Assembly (NCBI RefSeq): GCF_900323885.1
Contig: NZ_OOHJ01000022.1
Location: 62,001-126,000 of the forward strand
Direction: 5' to 3'
Length of the DNA stretch: 64,000 nt
Origin: [Actinomadura] parvosata subsp. kistnae
GTDB lineage: Bacteria; Actinomycetota; Actinomycetes; Streptosporangiales; Streptosporangiaceae
A program made the translations under genes and the position numbers. This document shows, in pieces, positions 48,070 to 56,392 of this stretch; the stretch's first letter is position 1; each line of letters opens with the position of its first letter. The notes under the pieces are model-generated. The model searched no databases, was not told where the DNA came from, and worked only from the letters and a program-made list of their open reading frames with translations.

Positions 48070-48148
48070 GGGGCGCCCGCTCGCGCGATCCGGCCGCCCC
48101 CGAAGGCCGGATCGCGGGGCCGCGCGAGGCGGCCTGCACGGGCGCCCC
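48070..48148 (+). terminator. Triple-nested hairpin between nfo and the symporter
   Basis: Three perfect pairs nest inside each other: GGGGCGCCCG with CGGGCGCCCC, CTCGCGCG with CGCGCGAG, and GATCCGGCC with GGCCGGATC. It lies 55 bp after nfo, in the convergent gap before the symporter end, so a bidirectional terminator is the simple reading, although no U-tract follows. The remainder of 48015-48387 shows no gene. Confidence 0.5.
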
Positions 48149-48387
48149 TTCACGTCCGGCATGGCGGGCCCCACCCCCCGGTAAGGGGCCCGACAGCCGC
48201 GGCGACCTGCGTTTGTCGCCGGTGAACCCGGTGCACCAGACCCTCTCGGTGAGCCTTGCGGCCCGTCCCCCCGGTGCGCCGGGATGGCTCCGATGCCGAA
48301 ACACTACGGTTGCGATCTTGCGGGCGAAACCCTGTTTACGGACAGCGCGTTGAACGGTCTGTAGTCAGCGTTATACGGAGAGTGTTG

Positions 48388-49884
48388 TTACGACCAGCGG
48401 TCGTCGTCGCGCGACGAACGGTAGGCAGGGGGGCCCGCAAGATGCTCGGGCAGATGCATCCGGGCCATCATCCGGCCCACCACTTGCGGCACCCGACCCG
48501 GTGTGACCAGGGATGTCACCACCATCGCGGCGAACGAGAGCGGCACGGCGACCGGCGCGGGGCAGGAAGTCAGCGCGCCCATCTTCACGCCTGCCTGCTC
48601 CGCGACCACCAGCGCCGCCGTCACGCCCCCGCCGGTCACGAACCCGGCCGCGACGCCCACGTCCGTCAGCCGGGGCCACCAGATGCCGAGCACGAGCATG
48701 GGCAGAACGTGGCGGCCGACAGGCTGAAGCCGAGCAGCACGAGCGCCACCGAGACGCCGGGGCTGCTGAGCGCCGTCAGGGCCAGCGCGGCGAGCATGAC
48801 GGCCGCCACCGCCGTACGGAACGAGCGCACCCCGGCCCGCGACACGCACGCCGACACCGCGCCCCGACGGCCACCAGCACGCCCCGGAGGTGGCCAGGAA
48901 GGCCGCGAACGCGCCGGCCGCCAGCAATCCCGTCAGCACCTCCCCACGGCGCCTGAGAGCATCCTGGCGGGCAGCAGGAGCACGATCTCGTCGGCGGCGG
49001 CCCCGCGCACGTGGACGTGCCCCAGGACCCCGTACAGCGGCGGCACGACGCAGAACAGGGCGAGCAGCACCTGCGTGGCCACGATCGAGCGCCGGGCGCC
49101 GGGCCCGTCCCTGCTGGTGTAGACGCGCACGATCACGTGCGGCAGCCCCATCGTGCCCAGCGCGCACGCGACCAGCACGGACAGCACCCCGGGCAGCGAC
49201 GGGTCGCCCACCCCCGCCAGCCGGTGCCGCCGGACCGGTAGGCCCCGGCGAACCAGCCGTCGGGCCCGGGGACGAGCGGCGTGCCGACCGTCCACCAGCA
49301 CACGGCCCCGACCCCGACGAACACCGCCAGCTTCAGCCAGAACTGCGCGGCCTGCACGCTCGTCACGCTGCCCAGCCCGCCGGCGAGCGCCACGGCCAGC
49401 GCCGCCCCGCGACGCCGGCCCAGCCCAGCCACGGCGGCAGCCCGGTCAGCAGCCGCACGACCACCCCGGCCGCGTGCAGCTGGGCGACGAGGAACGCCAG
49501 CCCGACGACGAGCACGAAGCAGGTGGTGAAGCGGCGCAGCCGCGCCGAGCGCAGCCGCCATTCGGCGAAGTCGGGCAGCGTGTACGTGCCCGACCGCCGC
49601 AGCGGGGCGACCACGAGGGCCAGGATGACGACGAACCCGGCGGCGGCCCCCGCCGGGTACCACAACATCGGCGAGCCGTGCGTGGCGATGAGCCCGGCCG
49701 TGCCGAGGCAGGCGGCGGCCGAGGTGAACTCGGAGGTGATCGCGGCGCCGTTCCACCACGGGGGCACCGCCCTGGCCGCGACGTAGAAGTCGGAGGCGCC
49801 GCGGGAGCGGCGCGGTCGCGCGGCGCCGACCATGACGCCCAGAACCAGCACGAAGGCGATCCCGGTCAGCACCGCGACGGTCAT
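48388..49884 (-). pseudogene. Sodium:solute symporter, six single-base deletions as read
   Basis: An SSS-family permease, probably for acetate or another small carboxylate. Pieces in order: ASDFYVAARAVPPWWNGAAI and AGFVVILALVVAPLRRSGTY; GSVTSVQAAQFWLKLAVF; GTMGLPHVIVRVYTS; LTGLLAAGAFAAFLATS; VAAVMLAALALTALSSPG; LVLGIWWPRLTDVGVAAGF. The frame slips near 49406, 49220, 48943, 48883, 48865 and 48707, each time by one missing base, four of them in four-G runs that should be five. Six added bases give 501 codons, the family size. The density is high, so true decay cannot be excluded. Cotranscribed with the small membrane protein and LytR. Confidence 0.8.
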
Positions 49885-50183
49885 CTCTCCAGCCGCTCCG
49901 CCCATCTGAGGTGCAGCACGGACAGGCCCACCCAGGCCCCCTGGACGGCCAGCGACATCGCCACCCAGGCCCAGGGGTCGGGCACCCAGGCGGCGAGCAC
50001 CGGCACGCCCAGCAGCAGCCCGGCCACGGCGCCCACCGTGCGCAGCGCCTGCCGTAACTGCGGGCCGACGATGGCGGGCACGCCGGGCGAGTCGCCGGGT
50101 GAGTCGCCGGGGAGCGGCGGGGTGCCGCGGCTGCCGAGCGGCGGGGGCCGCCGCGTCACGACGACGCGGCGCCCGCCGCTCAC
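49881..50183 (-). CDS. Small two-helix membrane protein upstream of the symporter
   Basis: A 100-residue protein with a basic N-terminus (RRVVVTRRPPPL), a repeated GDSPGDSPG stretch, then two hydrophobic helices (VGAVAGLLLGVPVLAAW and WAWVAMSLAVQGAWVGLSVL). The GTG at 50183 overlaps the LytR stop and has GGAG 7 nt upstream; its own stop overlaps the symporter start (ATGA). Position and form resemble the DUF485-type or small subunits encoded before actP-like symporters; I cannot assign a family. Confidence 0.7.
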   Translation of the reverse strand: MSGGRRVVVTRRPPPLGSRGTPPLPGDSPGDSPGVPAIVGPQLRQALRTVGAVAGLLLGVPVLAAWVPDPWAWVAMSLAVQGAWVGLSVLHLRWAERLER

Positions 50184-50929
50184 GAGATCACTCCCCGGTG
50201 CTGCCGGACGAGCTGCTCGCGCACCTGCCGGCTGTGCCGCCTGCTGACCTGCAAGGTCTCGGTGCCGACGGTGAGCGTCACCCGCCCGCCCTCGAAGCGC
50301 AGCTCGCTGACGTGCCGGCCGGAGACGAGCGTGCTGCGGTGGATGCGGATGAACCCGGCATCCGACCAGCGCCGCTCCAGCGCGGCCAGCGACATGCGCA
50401 CCAGGTAGCTGCCGTCGACGGTGTGCAGCCGCACGTAGTCGCCCTTGGCCTCGGCGAACCAGACGGCCTGCTGCGGCACGAAGCGGGTGCGCCCGCCCAG
50501 CTCGACGGGGATCACGTCGTCCTGGCCCGGCTCGGGCACCGGGCTGGTGGCGGCCTCCAGCCGGCGCACCGCCTCGGACAGGCGCTCGGCCCGCACGGGC
50601 TTGAGCAGGTAGTCGACCGCCTCCAGCTCGAACGCCTGCACCGCGCACTCCTCGTGCGCCGTGACGAACACCAGCCGGGGCGGGCTGGGGAACCCGCCGA
50701 CCAGCCGGGCGAGGTCGAGCCCGTCGAGGCCGGGCATCCGGATGTCGAGGAAGACGCCGTCGAGCCGCTCGCCGCCGCCGATCATCTGGACCATGTCCTG
50801 CAGCGCCGTGACGCCGTCGGCCGCGGTCGTGACGTGTTCGATTCGGTCGTCCTGGCGCAACAGGTAGGCGAGCTCCTCCAGAGCAGGCACTTCGTCGTCA
50901 ACGGCCAGAACTCTCAGCATGTCCACCAC
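50180..50929 (-). CDS. LytTR-type response regulator
   Basis: A 249-residue DNA-binding response regulator. The receiver domain holds LAVDDEVPALEELAYLL, the phosphoacceptor in VFLDIRMPGLDG near residue 60 and DYLLKPV; the C-terminal LytTR domain includes RFVPQQAVWFAEAKGDYVRL and FIRIHRSTLVSGRHVSEL. It is preceded by its sensor kinase and followed by the transport genes it probably controls. About 57 bp upstream a TATGCT could serve as a separate -10. Confidence 0.93.
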   Translation of the reverse strand: MVDMLRVLAVDDEVPALEELAYLLRQDDRIEHVTTAADGVTALQDMVQMIGGGERLDGVFLDIRMPGLDGLDLARLVGGFPSPPRLVFVTAHEECAVQAFELEAVDYLLKPVRAERLSEAVRRLEAATSPVPEPGQDDVIPVELGGRTRFVPQQAVWFAEAKGDYVRLHTVDGSYLVRMSLAALERRWSDAGFIRIHRSTLVSGRHVSELRFEGGRVTLTVGTETLQVSRRHSRQVREQLVRQHRGVIS

Positions 50930-50986
50930 GCTGTCGTATGAAAGCAGAGGTCACCAGCGCCACGCTAGCATAGGGTAAGGATTTGA

Positions 50987-52144
50987 CTACAAAGAGCTAA
51001 GTTGCGTCTTGGGGACGCGCAGCCGCACCTTCGTGCCGGCCCCCAGCGCGGTCTCCACCACGAGGCCGTAGCCGTCGCCGTAGATCTGGCGCATGCGCAG
51101 GTCCACGTTCGCCAGGCCGATGCCGCTGCCCTCGCGCGCCGGGTCCTCGTCCAGCATGCGCCGCGCGCACTCCGGGTCCATGCCGGCGCCGTCGTCCTCG
51201 ACCGTGATGTGCGCCTCGGGGCCGGCGTCGCGTACCACGACCCGCACCTCGCCGGGGCCGCCGCGGCCCGCCATGCCGTGCTTGATGGCGTTCTCGACCA
51301 GGGGTTGCAGGCACAGGAACGGCACCGGCACGGGCAGCACCTCGGGGGCCACCTGCATGCTGAAGCGCAGCTTGTCGCCGAACCTGGCACGTTCCAGCAG
51401 CAGGTAGCGGTCCACGCAGGTCAGCTCGTCGGCCAGGGTGGTGAAGTCGTGGGCCCTGCGCAGCGCGTAACGGGAGAAGTCGGCGAAGTCCAGCAGCAGC
51501 TCGCGGGCGCGCTTGGGGTTGGTGCGCACGAACGAGGCGATCGTGGTCAGCGCGTTGTAGACGAAGTGCGGCGAGATCTGCGCGCGCAGGGCGCGCATCT
51601 CCGCCTCCAGCGCGCGCCGCCGGGAGGCGTCGAGCTCGGCCAGCTCCAGCTGCCCCGAGACCCAGCGGCCCACCTCGCTGACGGTACGCACGAGCGCCGC
51701 GCTCACCTCGCCGTCGAAGGCCGCCAGCACGCCCACCACCGTGCCGTCCACGGTCAGGGGCACCGCCACGGCCCCCAGCTCAGGCCCCTGCGGCTGCCCG
51801 GGGAACACCTGGGCCCGCCCGGCGGCCAGCGTGGCGCGCGCGTAGGTGAGCACGTCGTCGGTGCACGGCCCGTCCCACGCCAGCGCCGCCTCCGTCGAGG
51901 TGATCGCCACGGCCGGCGTGCCGAGCAGGGTGCGCAGGTGCCGCACCGCCTTGCGGGCGGAGTCGCGGTCGAGCCCCGCGCGCAGGGCCGGGGCGGCCAT
52001 CGCGGCGATGTGCAGCGTGGTGAACGTGGCGTCGTCCGCCCTGTGGCCCTCCGGTACCGCCCGGCCGCGCCAGGGCGCGCGGGCGAGCCCGTAGCCGAGA
52101 AGGAAGGTCAGGGAGCACAGCGCCACGCACACGGTGGTCAGCAT
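50987..52144 (-). CDS. LytS-type sensor histidine kinase
   Basis: A kinase of about 385 residues with one N-terminal membrane helix (VCVALCSLTFLLGYGLA), a GAF-like sensing region (residues ~45-190), and the His_kinase domain with the phosphorylated His in AQISPHFVYNALTTI, then ATP-binding NAIKHGM, EDDGAGMD and GSGIGLANVDLRMR. The ATG at 52144 is preferred over the TTG at 52162. Short periplasmic content implies an intracellular or membrane signal, perhaps the transported solute. Confidence 0.92.
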   Translation of the reverse strand: MLTTVCVALCSLTFLLGYGLARAPWRGRAVPEGHRADDATFTTLHIAAMAAPALRAGLDRDSARKAVRHLRTLLGTPAVAITSTEAALAWDGPCTDDVLTYARATLAAGRAQVFPGQPQGPELGAVAVPLTVDGTVVGVLAAFDGEVSAALVRTVSEVGRWVSGQLELAELDASRRRALEAEMRALRAQISPHFVYNALTTIASFVRTNPKRARELLLDFADFSRYALRRAHDFTTLADELTCVDRYLLLERARFGDKLRFSMQVAPEVLPVPVPFLCLQPLVENAIKHGMAGRGGPGEVRVVVRDAGPEAHITVEDDGAGMDPECARRMLDEDPAREGSGIGLANVDLRMRQIYGDGYGLVVETALGAGTKVRLRVPKTQLSSL

Positions 52145-52198
52145 GCTGGAAACCGTAACCAATAACGGAGCGTGCCCGGGGGAAAACCGGGAGTTGTG

Positions 52199-52831
52199 TC
52201 AGGGCGGGCCCTCTCCGGGTTCTTCCTGGTAGGAGTAGCGCTGCTCGCGCCACGGGTCGGCCACGTTGTGGTAGCCGCGCTCCTCCCAGAAGCCCCTGCG
52301 GTCCTCCAGGAGGTATTCGATGCCGCGCACCCACTTCACGCTCTTCCACGCGTACAGGTGCGGCACCACGATGCGCAGCGGGAAGCCGCGCTCGGGGCTG
52401 AGCGGCTTCTCGTCCAGCTCCATCGCGAACAGCGTGTCGGGGGCGGTGAAGTCGGACATGCGCAGGTTGGCGCTGTAGCCGTACTCGGCCCAGATCATCA
52501 CGTGGCGCACGCCCGGATCGGGCGGGGCCGCCTGCATGATCGTGGCGGGGGTGACGCCGCGCCACTCGTTGGCCATGAGGGAGAACTTGGTGACGCAGTG
52601 GAAGTCGGCGATGCGCGTGGCGCGCGGCAGCTGCTCGAACTCGCTCCAGTCGTAGCGGTGCTCCTCGCCCGACGCCGTGGCCCCGAACACCCGGAAGTCC
52701 CAGCTCTCGGGCTTGAACGCGGGCACCCTGCCGTAGTGGATCACGGGCCGGCCGCGCGGGACGTACTGGCCTGGAGGCAGGCGCGACTCCTCCACGATCA
52801 CTCCCCTCACCGGTCTCGCATCTTGGGCCAT
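52199..52831 (-). CDS. Sulfite-oxidase-like molybdopterin oxidoreductase
   Basis: A soluble Mo-pterin protein of about 210 residues with the sulfite oxidase catalytic fold: DWSEFEQLPRATRIADFHCV places the Mo-ligand Cys near residue 86 and LRIVVPHLYAWKSVKWVRGIE is the conserved C-terminal substrate region. It has no signal peptide and no dimerisation domain, so it resembles the short cytosolic actinobacterial subgroup of unknown substrate. The ATG at 52831 (AQDARPVRGV) is preferred because a longer version would cross the aroF leader promoter. Confidence 0.85.
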   Translation of the reverse strand: MAQDARPVRGVIVEESRLPPGQYVPRGRPVIHYGRVPAFKPESWDFRVFGATASGEEHRYDWSEFEQLPRATRIADFHCVTKFSLMANEWRGVTPATIMQAAPPDPGVRHVMIWAEYGYSANLRMSDFTAPDTLFAMELDEKPLSPERGFPLRIVVPHLYAWKSVKWVRGIEYLLEDRRGFWEERGYHNVADPWREQRYSYQEEPGEGPP

Positions 52832-52889
52832 CCTGCCATCGGGCCCGTCCTGGTTCGCGAGCGGGTGGCGTGCGGTAGGCTTTCGAGCC

Positions 52890-52958
52890 ATGCACGCAGC
52901 GTTCCTGTTTTCCTATGGCGGCGGACCCGAGTCCGTTCGCCATCTGATGCTGCGCTAG
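52890..52958 (+). CDS. Phe/Tyr-rich leader peptide of the aroF attenuator
   Basis: A 22-codon reading frame whose codons 5-9 encode FLFSY, two phenylalanines and a tyrosine in a row of five, followed by a Gly-rich GGGPE. TAGGCT at 52876-52881 ends 8 nt before the ATG, so the transcript is probably leaderless. Translation of this peptide would report charged tRNA-Phe and tRNA-Tyr. A comparable leader (aroR) has been reported before aroF of Corynebacterium glutamicum, as I recall it. Confidence 0.8.
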   Translation: MHAAFLFSYGGGPESVRHLMLR

Positions 52959-53013
52959 CAGTCAGGCGAACGAAGGCCCCGGGTCCGATCGGACCCGGGG
53001 CCTTCTTGTTTTT
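52917..53013 (+). terminator. Transcription attenuator in front of DAHP synthase
   Basis: The terminator is a perfect stem, GAAGGCCCCGGGTCC with GGACCCGGGGCCTTC around GATC (52972-53005), followed by TTGTTTTT. An alternative structure exists: CGTTCGCC (52934-52941) can pair with GGCGAACG (52965-52972), and CGGACCC (52922-52928) with GGGTCCG (52981-52987), which would break the terminator. A third hairpin inside the peptide frame (GGAC with GTCC) sequesters the antiterminator. Ribosome stalling at Phe/Tyr codons would decide between them. Confidence 0.85.
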
Positions 53014-53054
53014 CCCGCCCGGTTCTTTTCCTCCCTCCAGCAAGGAGCAAGCAG

Positions 53055-54071
53055 ATGGTGATCGTGATGGGGCCCGAGGCCACCGCCGCCGACATCGAGG
53101 CGATCGTGTCCGTCGTCGAGGCGGCCGGGGTGGAGGCGTTCGTCAGCAAGGGGGTGCGGCGCACGATCGTCGGCCTGGTCGGCGACGTGACGCAGCTCGA
53201 CGCGGCCGGCCTGAGAGGCATGGCGGGGGTGCGCGACGTCATGCGCGTGTCCACGCCGTACAAGCTGGTCAGCAGGGAGAACCATCCGGAACGCTCCACG
53301 GTCCACGTGGGCGGCGTGCCGATCGGCCCCGACACCGTGACGCTGATCGCGGGGCCGTGCGCGGTGGAGACGCACGAGCAGACGCTCGCCGCGGCCAGGA
53401 TGGCGCAGACCGCCGGCGCGGTGCTGCTGCGCGGCGGCGCCTTCAAGCCGCGCACCTCCCCCTACGCCTTCCAGGGGCTGGGCGAGAAGGGCCTGCGCAT
53501 CCTGGCCGACGTGCGCGAGGAGACGGGGCTGCCGATCGTGACGGAGGTCGTGGACGCGCGCGACGTCGAGATGGTCGCCTCGTACGCCGACATGCTGCAG
53601 GTCGGCACCCGCAACATGCAGAACTTCGCGCTGCTGCAGGAGGTCGGCGCGGCCGGCAGGCCGGTGATGCTCAAGCGCGGCATGACGGCCACGATCGAGG
53701 AGTGGCTGATGGCGGCCGAGTACATCGCGCAGCGCGGCAACCTCGACATCGTGCTGTGCGAGCGGGGCGTGCGCACCTACGAGACGGCCACCCGCAACAC
53801 GCTCGACGTCTCGGCGGTGCCGGTGGCGCAGCGGCTGTCGCACCTGCCGGTGATCGTCGACCCGTCGCACTCGGGCGGACGGCGCGACCTGGTGCTGCCG
53901 CTGACCAGGGCCGCCATCGCGGTCGGCGCCGACGGTGTCATCATCGACGTGCACCCGCAGCCGGAGCAGGCGCTCTGCGACGGCCCGCAGGCCCTCGTGG
54001 ACACGGATCTGGGTGAGCTGGCCCAGGTCATGACCGACTTCCCGGCGCTGCTGGGCAAGACGGCCGCCTGA
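53055..54071 (+). CDS. aroF: DAHP synthase (first step of the shikimate pathway)
   Basis: It condenses phosphoenolpyruvate with erythrose 4-phosphate. The 338-residue product is the type I-beta form with an N-terminal ferredoxin-like domain of about 70 residues, which carries feedback control in relatives, then the barrel: LIAGPCAVETHEQ, LRGGAFKPRTSPYAFQG (PEP site), KRGMTATIEEW and VDPSHSGGRRDLV. AAGGAG precedes the ATG. Expression is probably set by the upstream attenuator in response to Phe/Tyr. Confidence 0.95.
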   Translation: MVIVMGPEATAADIEAIVSVVEAAGVEAFVSKGVRRTIVGLVGDVTQLDAAGLRGMAGVRDVMRVSTPYKLVSRENHPERSTVHVGGVPIGPDTVTLIAGPCAVETHEQTLAAARMAQTAGAVLLRGGAFKPRTSPYAFQGLGEKGLRILADVREETGLPIVTEVVDARDVEMVASYADMLQVGTRNMQNFALLQEVGAAGRPVMLKRGMTATIEEWLMAAEYIAQRGNLDIVLCERGVRTYETATRNTLDVSAVPVAQRLSHLPVIVDPSHSGGRRDLVLPLTRAAIAVGADGVIIDVHPQPEQALCDGPQALVDTDLGELAQVMTDFPALLGKTAA

Positions 54072-54182
54072 CCTGTTCCCTGAACGGCCGGCCCGCCACG
54101 AGCCACACGCCGGCCGTACTCACAGGTAACTTGAGTAGGAGAACTCATGTGCCGGGCTTCGCCCGGGCCGCACGATGGCCCC

Positions 54183-54470
54183 ATGACGAAGCCCATTCAG
54201 CCCACGCAGACCACCGCGTTCTACGTTCAGGCGATCCTGTCGTTCGCCGTCTCGCTGACCTCCGTGGTGATCGCCCTCGTCTACCTGCCCACGGCCGGCT
54301 GGATCAAGGCGTTCCTCGGGCTCGGCCTCCTGTACGTCGTGACCTCCACGGTCACCCTGTGCAAGGTGGTACGGGACCGGCAGGAGCTCGCGGAGGTCAG
54401 CAACCGCGTCGACCAGGCCAGGCTGGACAAGCTCCTGGCCGAGCACGACCCCTTCAAGGTCGACGCCTAA
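54183..54470 (+). CDS. YiaA/YiaB-family small membrane protein
   Basis: A 95-residue protein with two transmembrane helices (FYVQAILSFAVSLTSVVIAL and AFLGLGLLYVVTSTVTLCK) and a charged C-terminal tail. It matches the YiaAB two-helix domain, whose role is unknown. The ATG at 54183 is chosen over 54147 because the domain begins right after it. Its stop overlaps the end of the convergent thiI gene by 4 bp. Confidence 0.85.
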   Translation: MTKPIQPTQTTAFYVQAILSFAVSLTSVVIALVYLPTAGWIKAFLGLGLLYVVTSTVTLCKVVRDRQELAEVSNRVDQARLDKLLAEHDPFKVDA

Positions 54471-55663
54471 AGGGTGTACTCCTGGATCGAGTCGGCGAGC
54501 TGCACGCACAGCTCCTCGGCGTCGAGCCGCTTCTCGATCAGCTTGAGGTCCTCGATCTTGGCCCGCGTCTCGGCCCGCTTGGGAGCCAGCAGCGAGCAGC
54601 AGTCTTCGTCGGGCAGCTCGGAGATCTCCAGCGTGCCGATGCGGCGGGCCTCGGCCATGATCTCCGTTTTGTCCCAGCCGACCAGGGGGCGCAGGATCGG
54701 CAGGTCGACGGCGTTGTCCTGGGCGGTGATGTTGGCCAGGGTCTGCGAGGAGACCTGCCCGAGGGCGTCGCCGGTGATCAGGGCGGCGGCGCGGATGCGG
54801 TGGGCGACCTCCTCGGCCGTCTTGAGCATCAGGCGCCGCTGCGCGATCACCGCCAGGCGGTCCTGGCCGGAGGTGCGGATCGACTGCTGCGCCTTGCCGA
54901 ACGGCACCACCCACAGGCGGGACTTGCCCTGGAACCGGTCGAGCTTCCTGACCAGCGCGTACGCCTTGTAGATCGACTCGGACGTGGTGAACGGGATGCC
55001 GGAGAAGTGCAGGAAGTCGACGTGCAGGCCGCGCCGCATCATCCGGTAGGCCGCCACCGGCGAGTCGATGCCGCCGGACATGAGCACCAGGGCCCGGCCG
55101 CTGCTGCCGACGGGCAGGCCGCCCTGGCCGGGGATGCCGCCGGTGAAGACGAACACCTCGTCGCGGTCGACCTCGATGAACACGGTCAGCTCGGGGTTCT
55201 TCAGATCGACGGGCAGGCCGTACTCGTCGTTGATGGCGCCGCCGACGAGCCGGTCGAGCTCGTTGGAGCGCAGCGGGAAACGCTTGTCGCGGCGGCGGGA
55301 GCGGACCGCGAAGCGGGCGCCCCGCTTGGCCTCCTCGCTCTCGCCGACCAGCTCGAGACCGGCCTTGAGCACGGTGTCGGGGTCTTTGGCGACCCGCCAG
55401 GCGCGGTGGATCCAGACGAGCCCGGGCACGTCGGCGACGCGCTGCGCCACGGCGTCGGCCTGCTCGGCGGTGGCCCCCTCGGGCAGGAAGATCGCGATGA
55501 CGCCGTGCCGCTTGCGCACGTCGACCTGGATGCCCACCGTCTGGAGGGCGTCGCGGATGTTGGCGATCAGGCGGCGTTCGAACAGCTCGCGGTTCTTGCC
55601 CTTGAGGACGATCTCGCCCAGCTTGAGCAGAACGCACGGCTCGCCCAGGGCCGACATCGTCAT
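54467..55663 (-). CDS. thiI: tRNA 4-thiouridine synthase
   Basis: It inserts sulfur at U8 of tRNA and can supply sulfur for thiazole. The THUMP domain fills residues ~60-165 and the ATP-pyrophosphatase PP-loop is LVLMSGGIDSPVAAYRM near residue 180. The protein is 398 residues and ends at PDEDCCSLLAPKRAET plus a short tail, with no rhodanese domain. The ATG at 55663 has CGGAGG 7 nt upstream. It may support the thiO-thiS-thiG pathway at 34-37 kb. Confidence 0.93.
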   Translation of the reverse strand: MTMSALGEPCVLLKLGEIVLKGKNRELFERRLIANIRDALQTVGIQVDVRKRHGVIAIFLPEGATAEQADAVAQRVADVPGLVWIHRAWRVAKDPDTVLKAGLELVGESEEAKRGARFAVRSRRRDKRFPLRSNELDRLVGGAINDEYGLPVDLKNPELTVFIEVDRDEVFVFTGGIPGQGGLPVGSSGRALVLMSGGIDSPVAAYRMMRRGLHVDFLHFSGIPFTTSESIYKAYALVRKLDRFQGKSRLWVVPFGKAQQSIRTSGQDRLAVIAQRRLMLKTAEEVAHRIRAAALITGDALGQVSSQTLANITAQDNAVDLPILRPLVGWDKTEIMAEARRIGTLEISELPDEDCCSLLAPKRAETRAKIEDLKLIEKRLDAEELCVQLADSIQEYTL

Positions 55664-55730
55664 GGTGGAACCTCCGGGAAGACGGGGACGGGCGCGGCGG
55701 TCTGAAGGGGAACGTCGCGACCACCCGAGT

Positions 55731-56372
55731 TTAGTCCGCGTCGAGGCCGCGCTCGATCGCATATCGCACCAGCTCGACCCGGTTGTGGAGCTGGAGCTTG
55801 CCAAGGGTGTTCTGCACGTGGTTCTGGACGGTGCGGTGGGACAGGACGAGCCGCTCGGCGATCTGCCGGTACGACAGCCCCTTGGCGACCAGCCGCAGCA
55901 CCTCGGTCTCGCGCTCGGTCAGGCGCGGCCCCTCGCTGGGTTCGAGCTGGACGGCCAGCCGCCGGTACTCCCCCAGCACCAGCCCGGCCAGCCCCGGGGT
56001 GAACACGGCGTCGCCGTCGGCGGTGCGGCGCACGGCGTCGAGGAACTCCGCGCGGCTGGCCGATTTCACGAGATATCCGCAGGCGCCCGCCTTGACCGCC
56101 TCCAGCACGTCGTCCTGCTCGGCGCTGGCCGACAGCACCAGCACCCTGGGGGCCGGGTCCACCCGCGCCAGCCCGGCCGCCACCTCGGGCCCCGGCAGGT
56201 CGGGCAGCCTCAGGTCGAGCACCACGACGTCGGGCAGCACCGCGGCGGCGACCCTGAGCGCCTGCCGCCCCTCCCCCACGGCCGCCACGACCTCGTAACC
56301 GGCCTCCGTCAGATCCCTGGCGACGCCGTCGCGCCACATGGGATGGTCGTCCACCACCATGACCCGCACCAT
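55731..56372 (-). CDS. NarL/FixJ-type response regulator
   Basis: A 213-residue regulator with an N-terminal receiver (VMVVDDHPMWRDGVARDL, phosphoacceptor in VVVLDLRLPDLPG) and a LuxR-type HTH (LTERETEVLRLVAKGLSYRQ). The ATG at 56372 follows the kinase stop by 20 bp, so kinase and regulator are one operon. The target genes are not evident. Confidence 0.93.
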   Translation of the reverse strand: MVRVMVVDDHPMWRDGVARDLTEAGYEVVAAVGEGRQALRVAAAVLPDVVVLDLRLPDLPGPEVAAGLARVDPAPRVLVLSASAEQDDVLEAVKAGACGYLVKSASRAEFLDAVRRTADGDAVFTPGLAGLVLGEYRRLAVQLEPSEGPRLTERETEVLRLVAKGLSYRQIAERLVLSHRTVQNHVQNTLGKLQLHNRVELVRYAIERGLDAD

Positions 56373-56392
56373 GGCGCCACTGTAAGCGTTGC

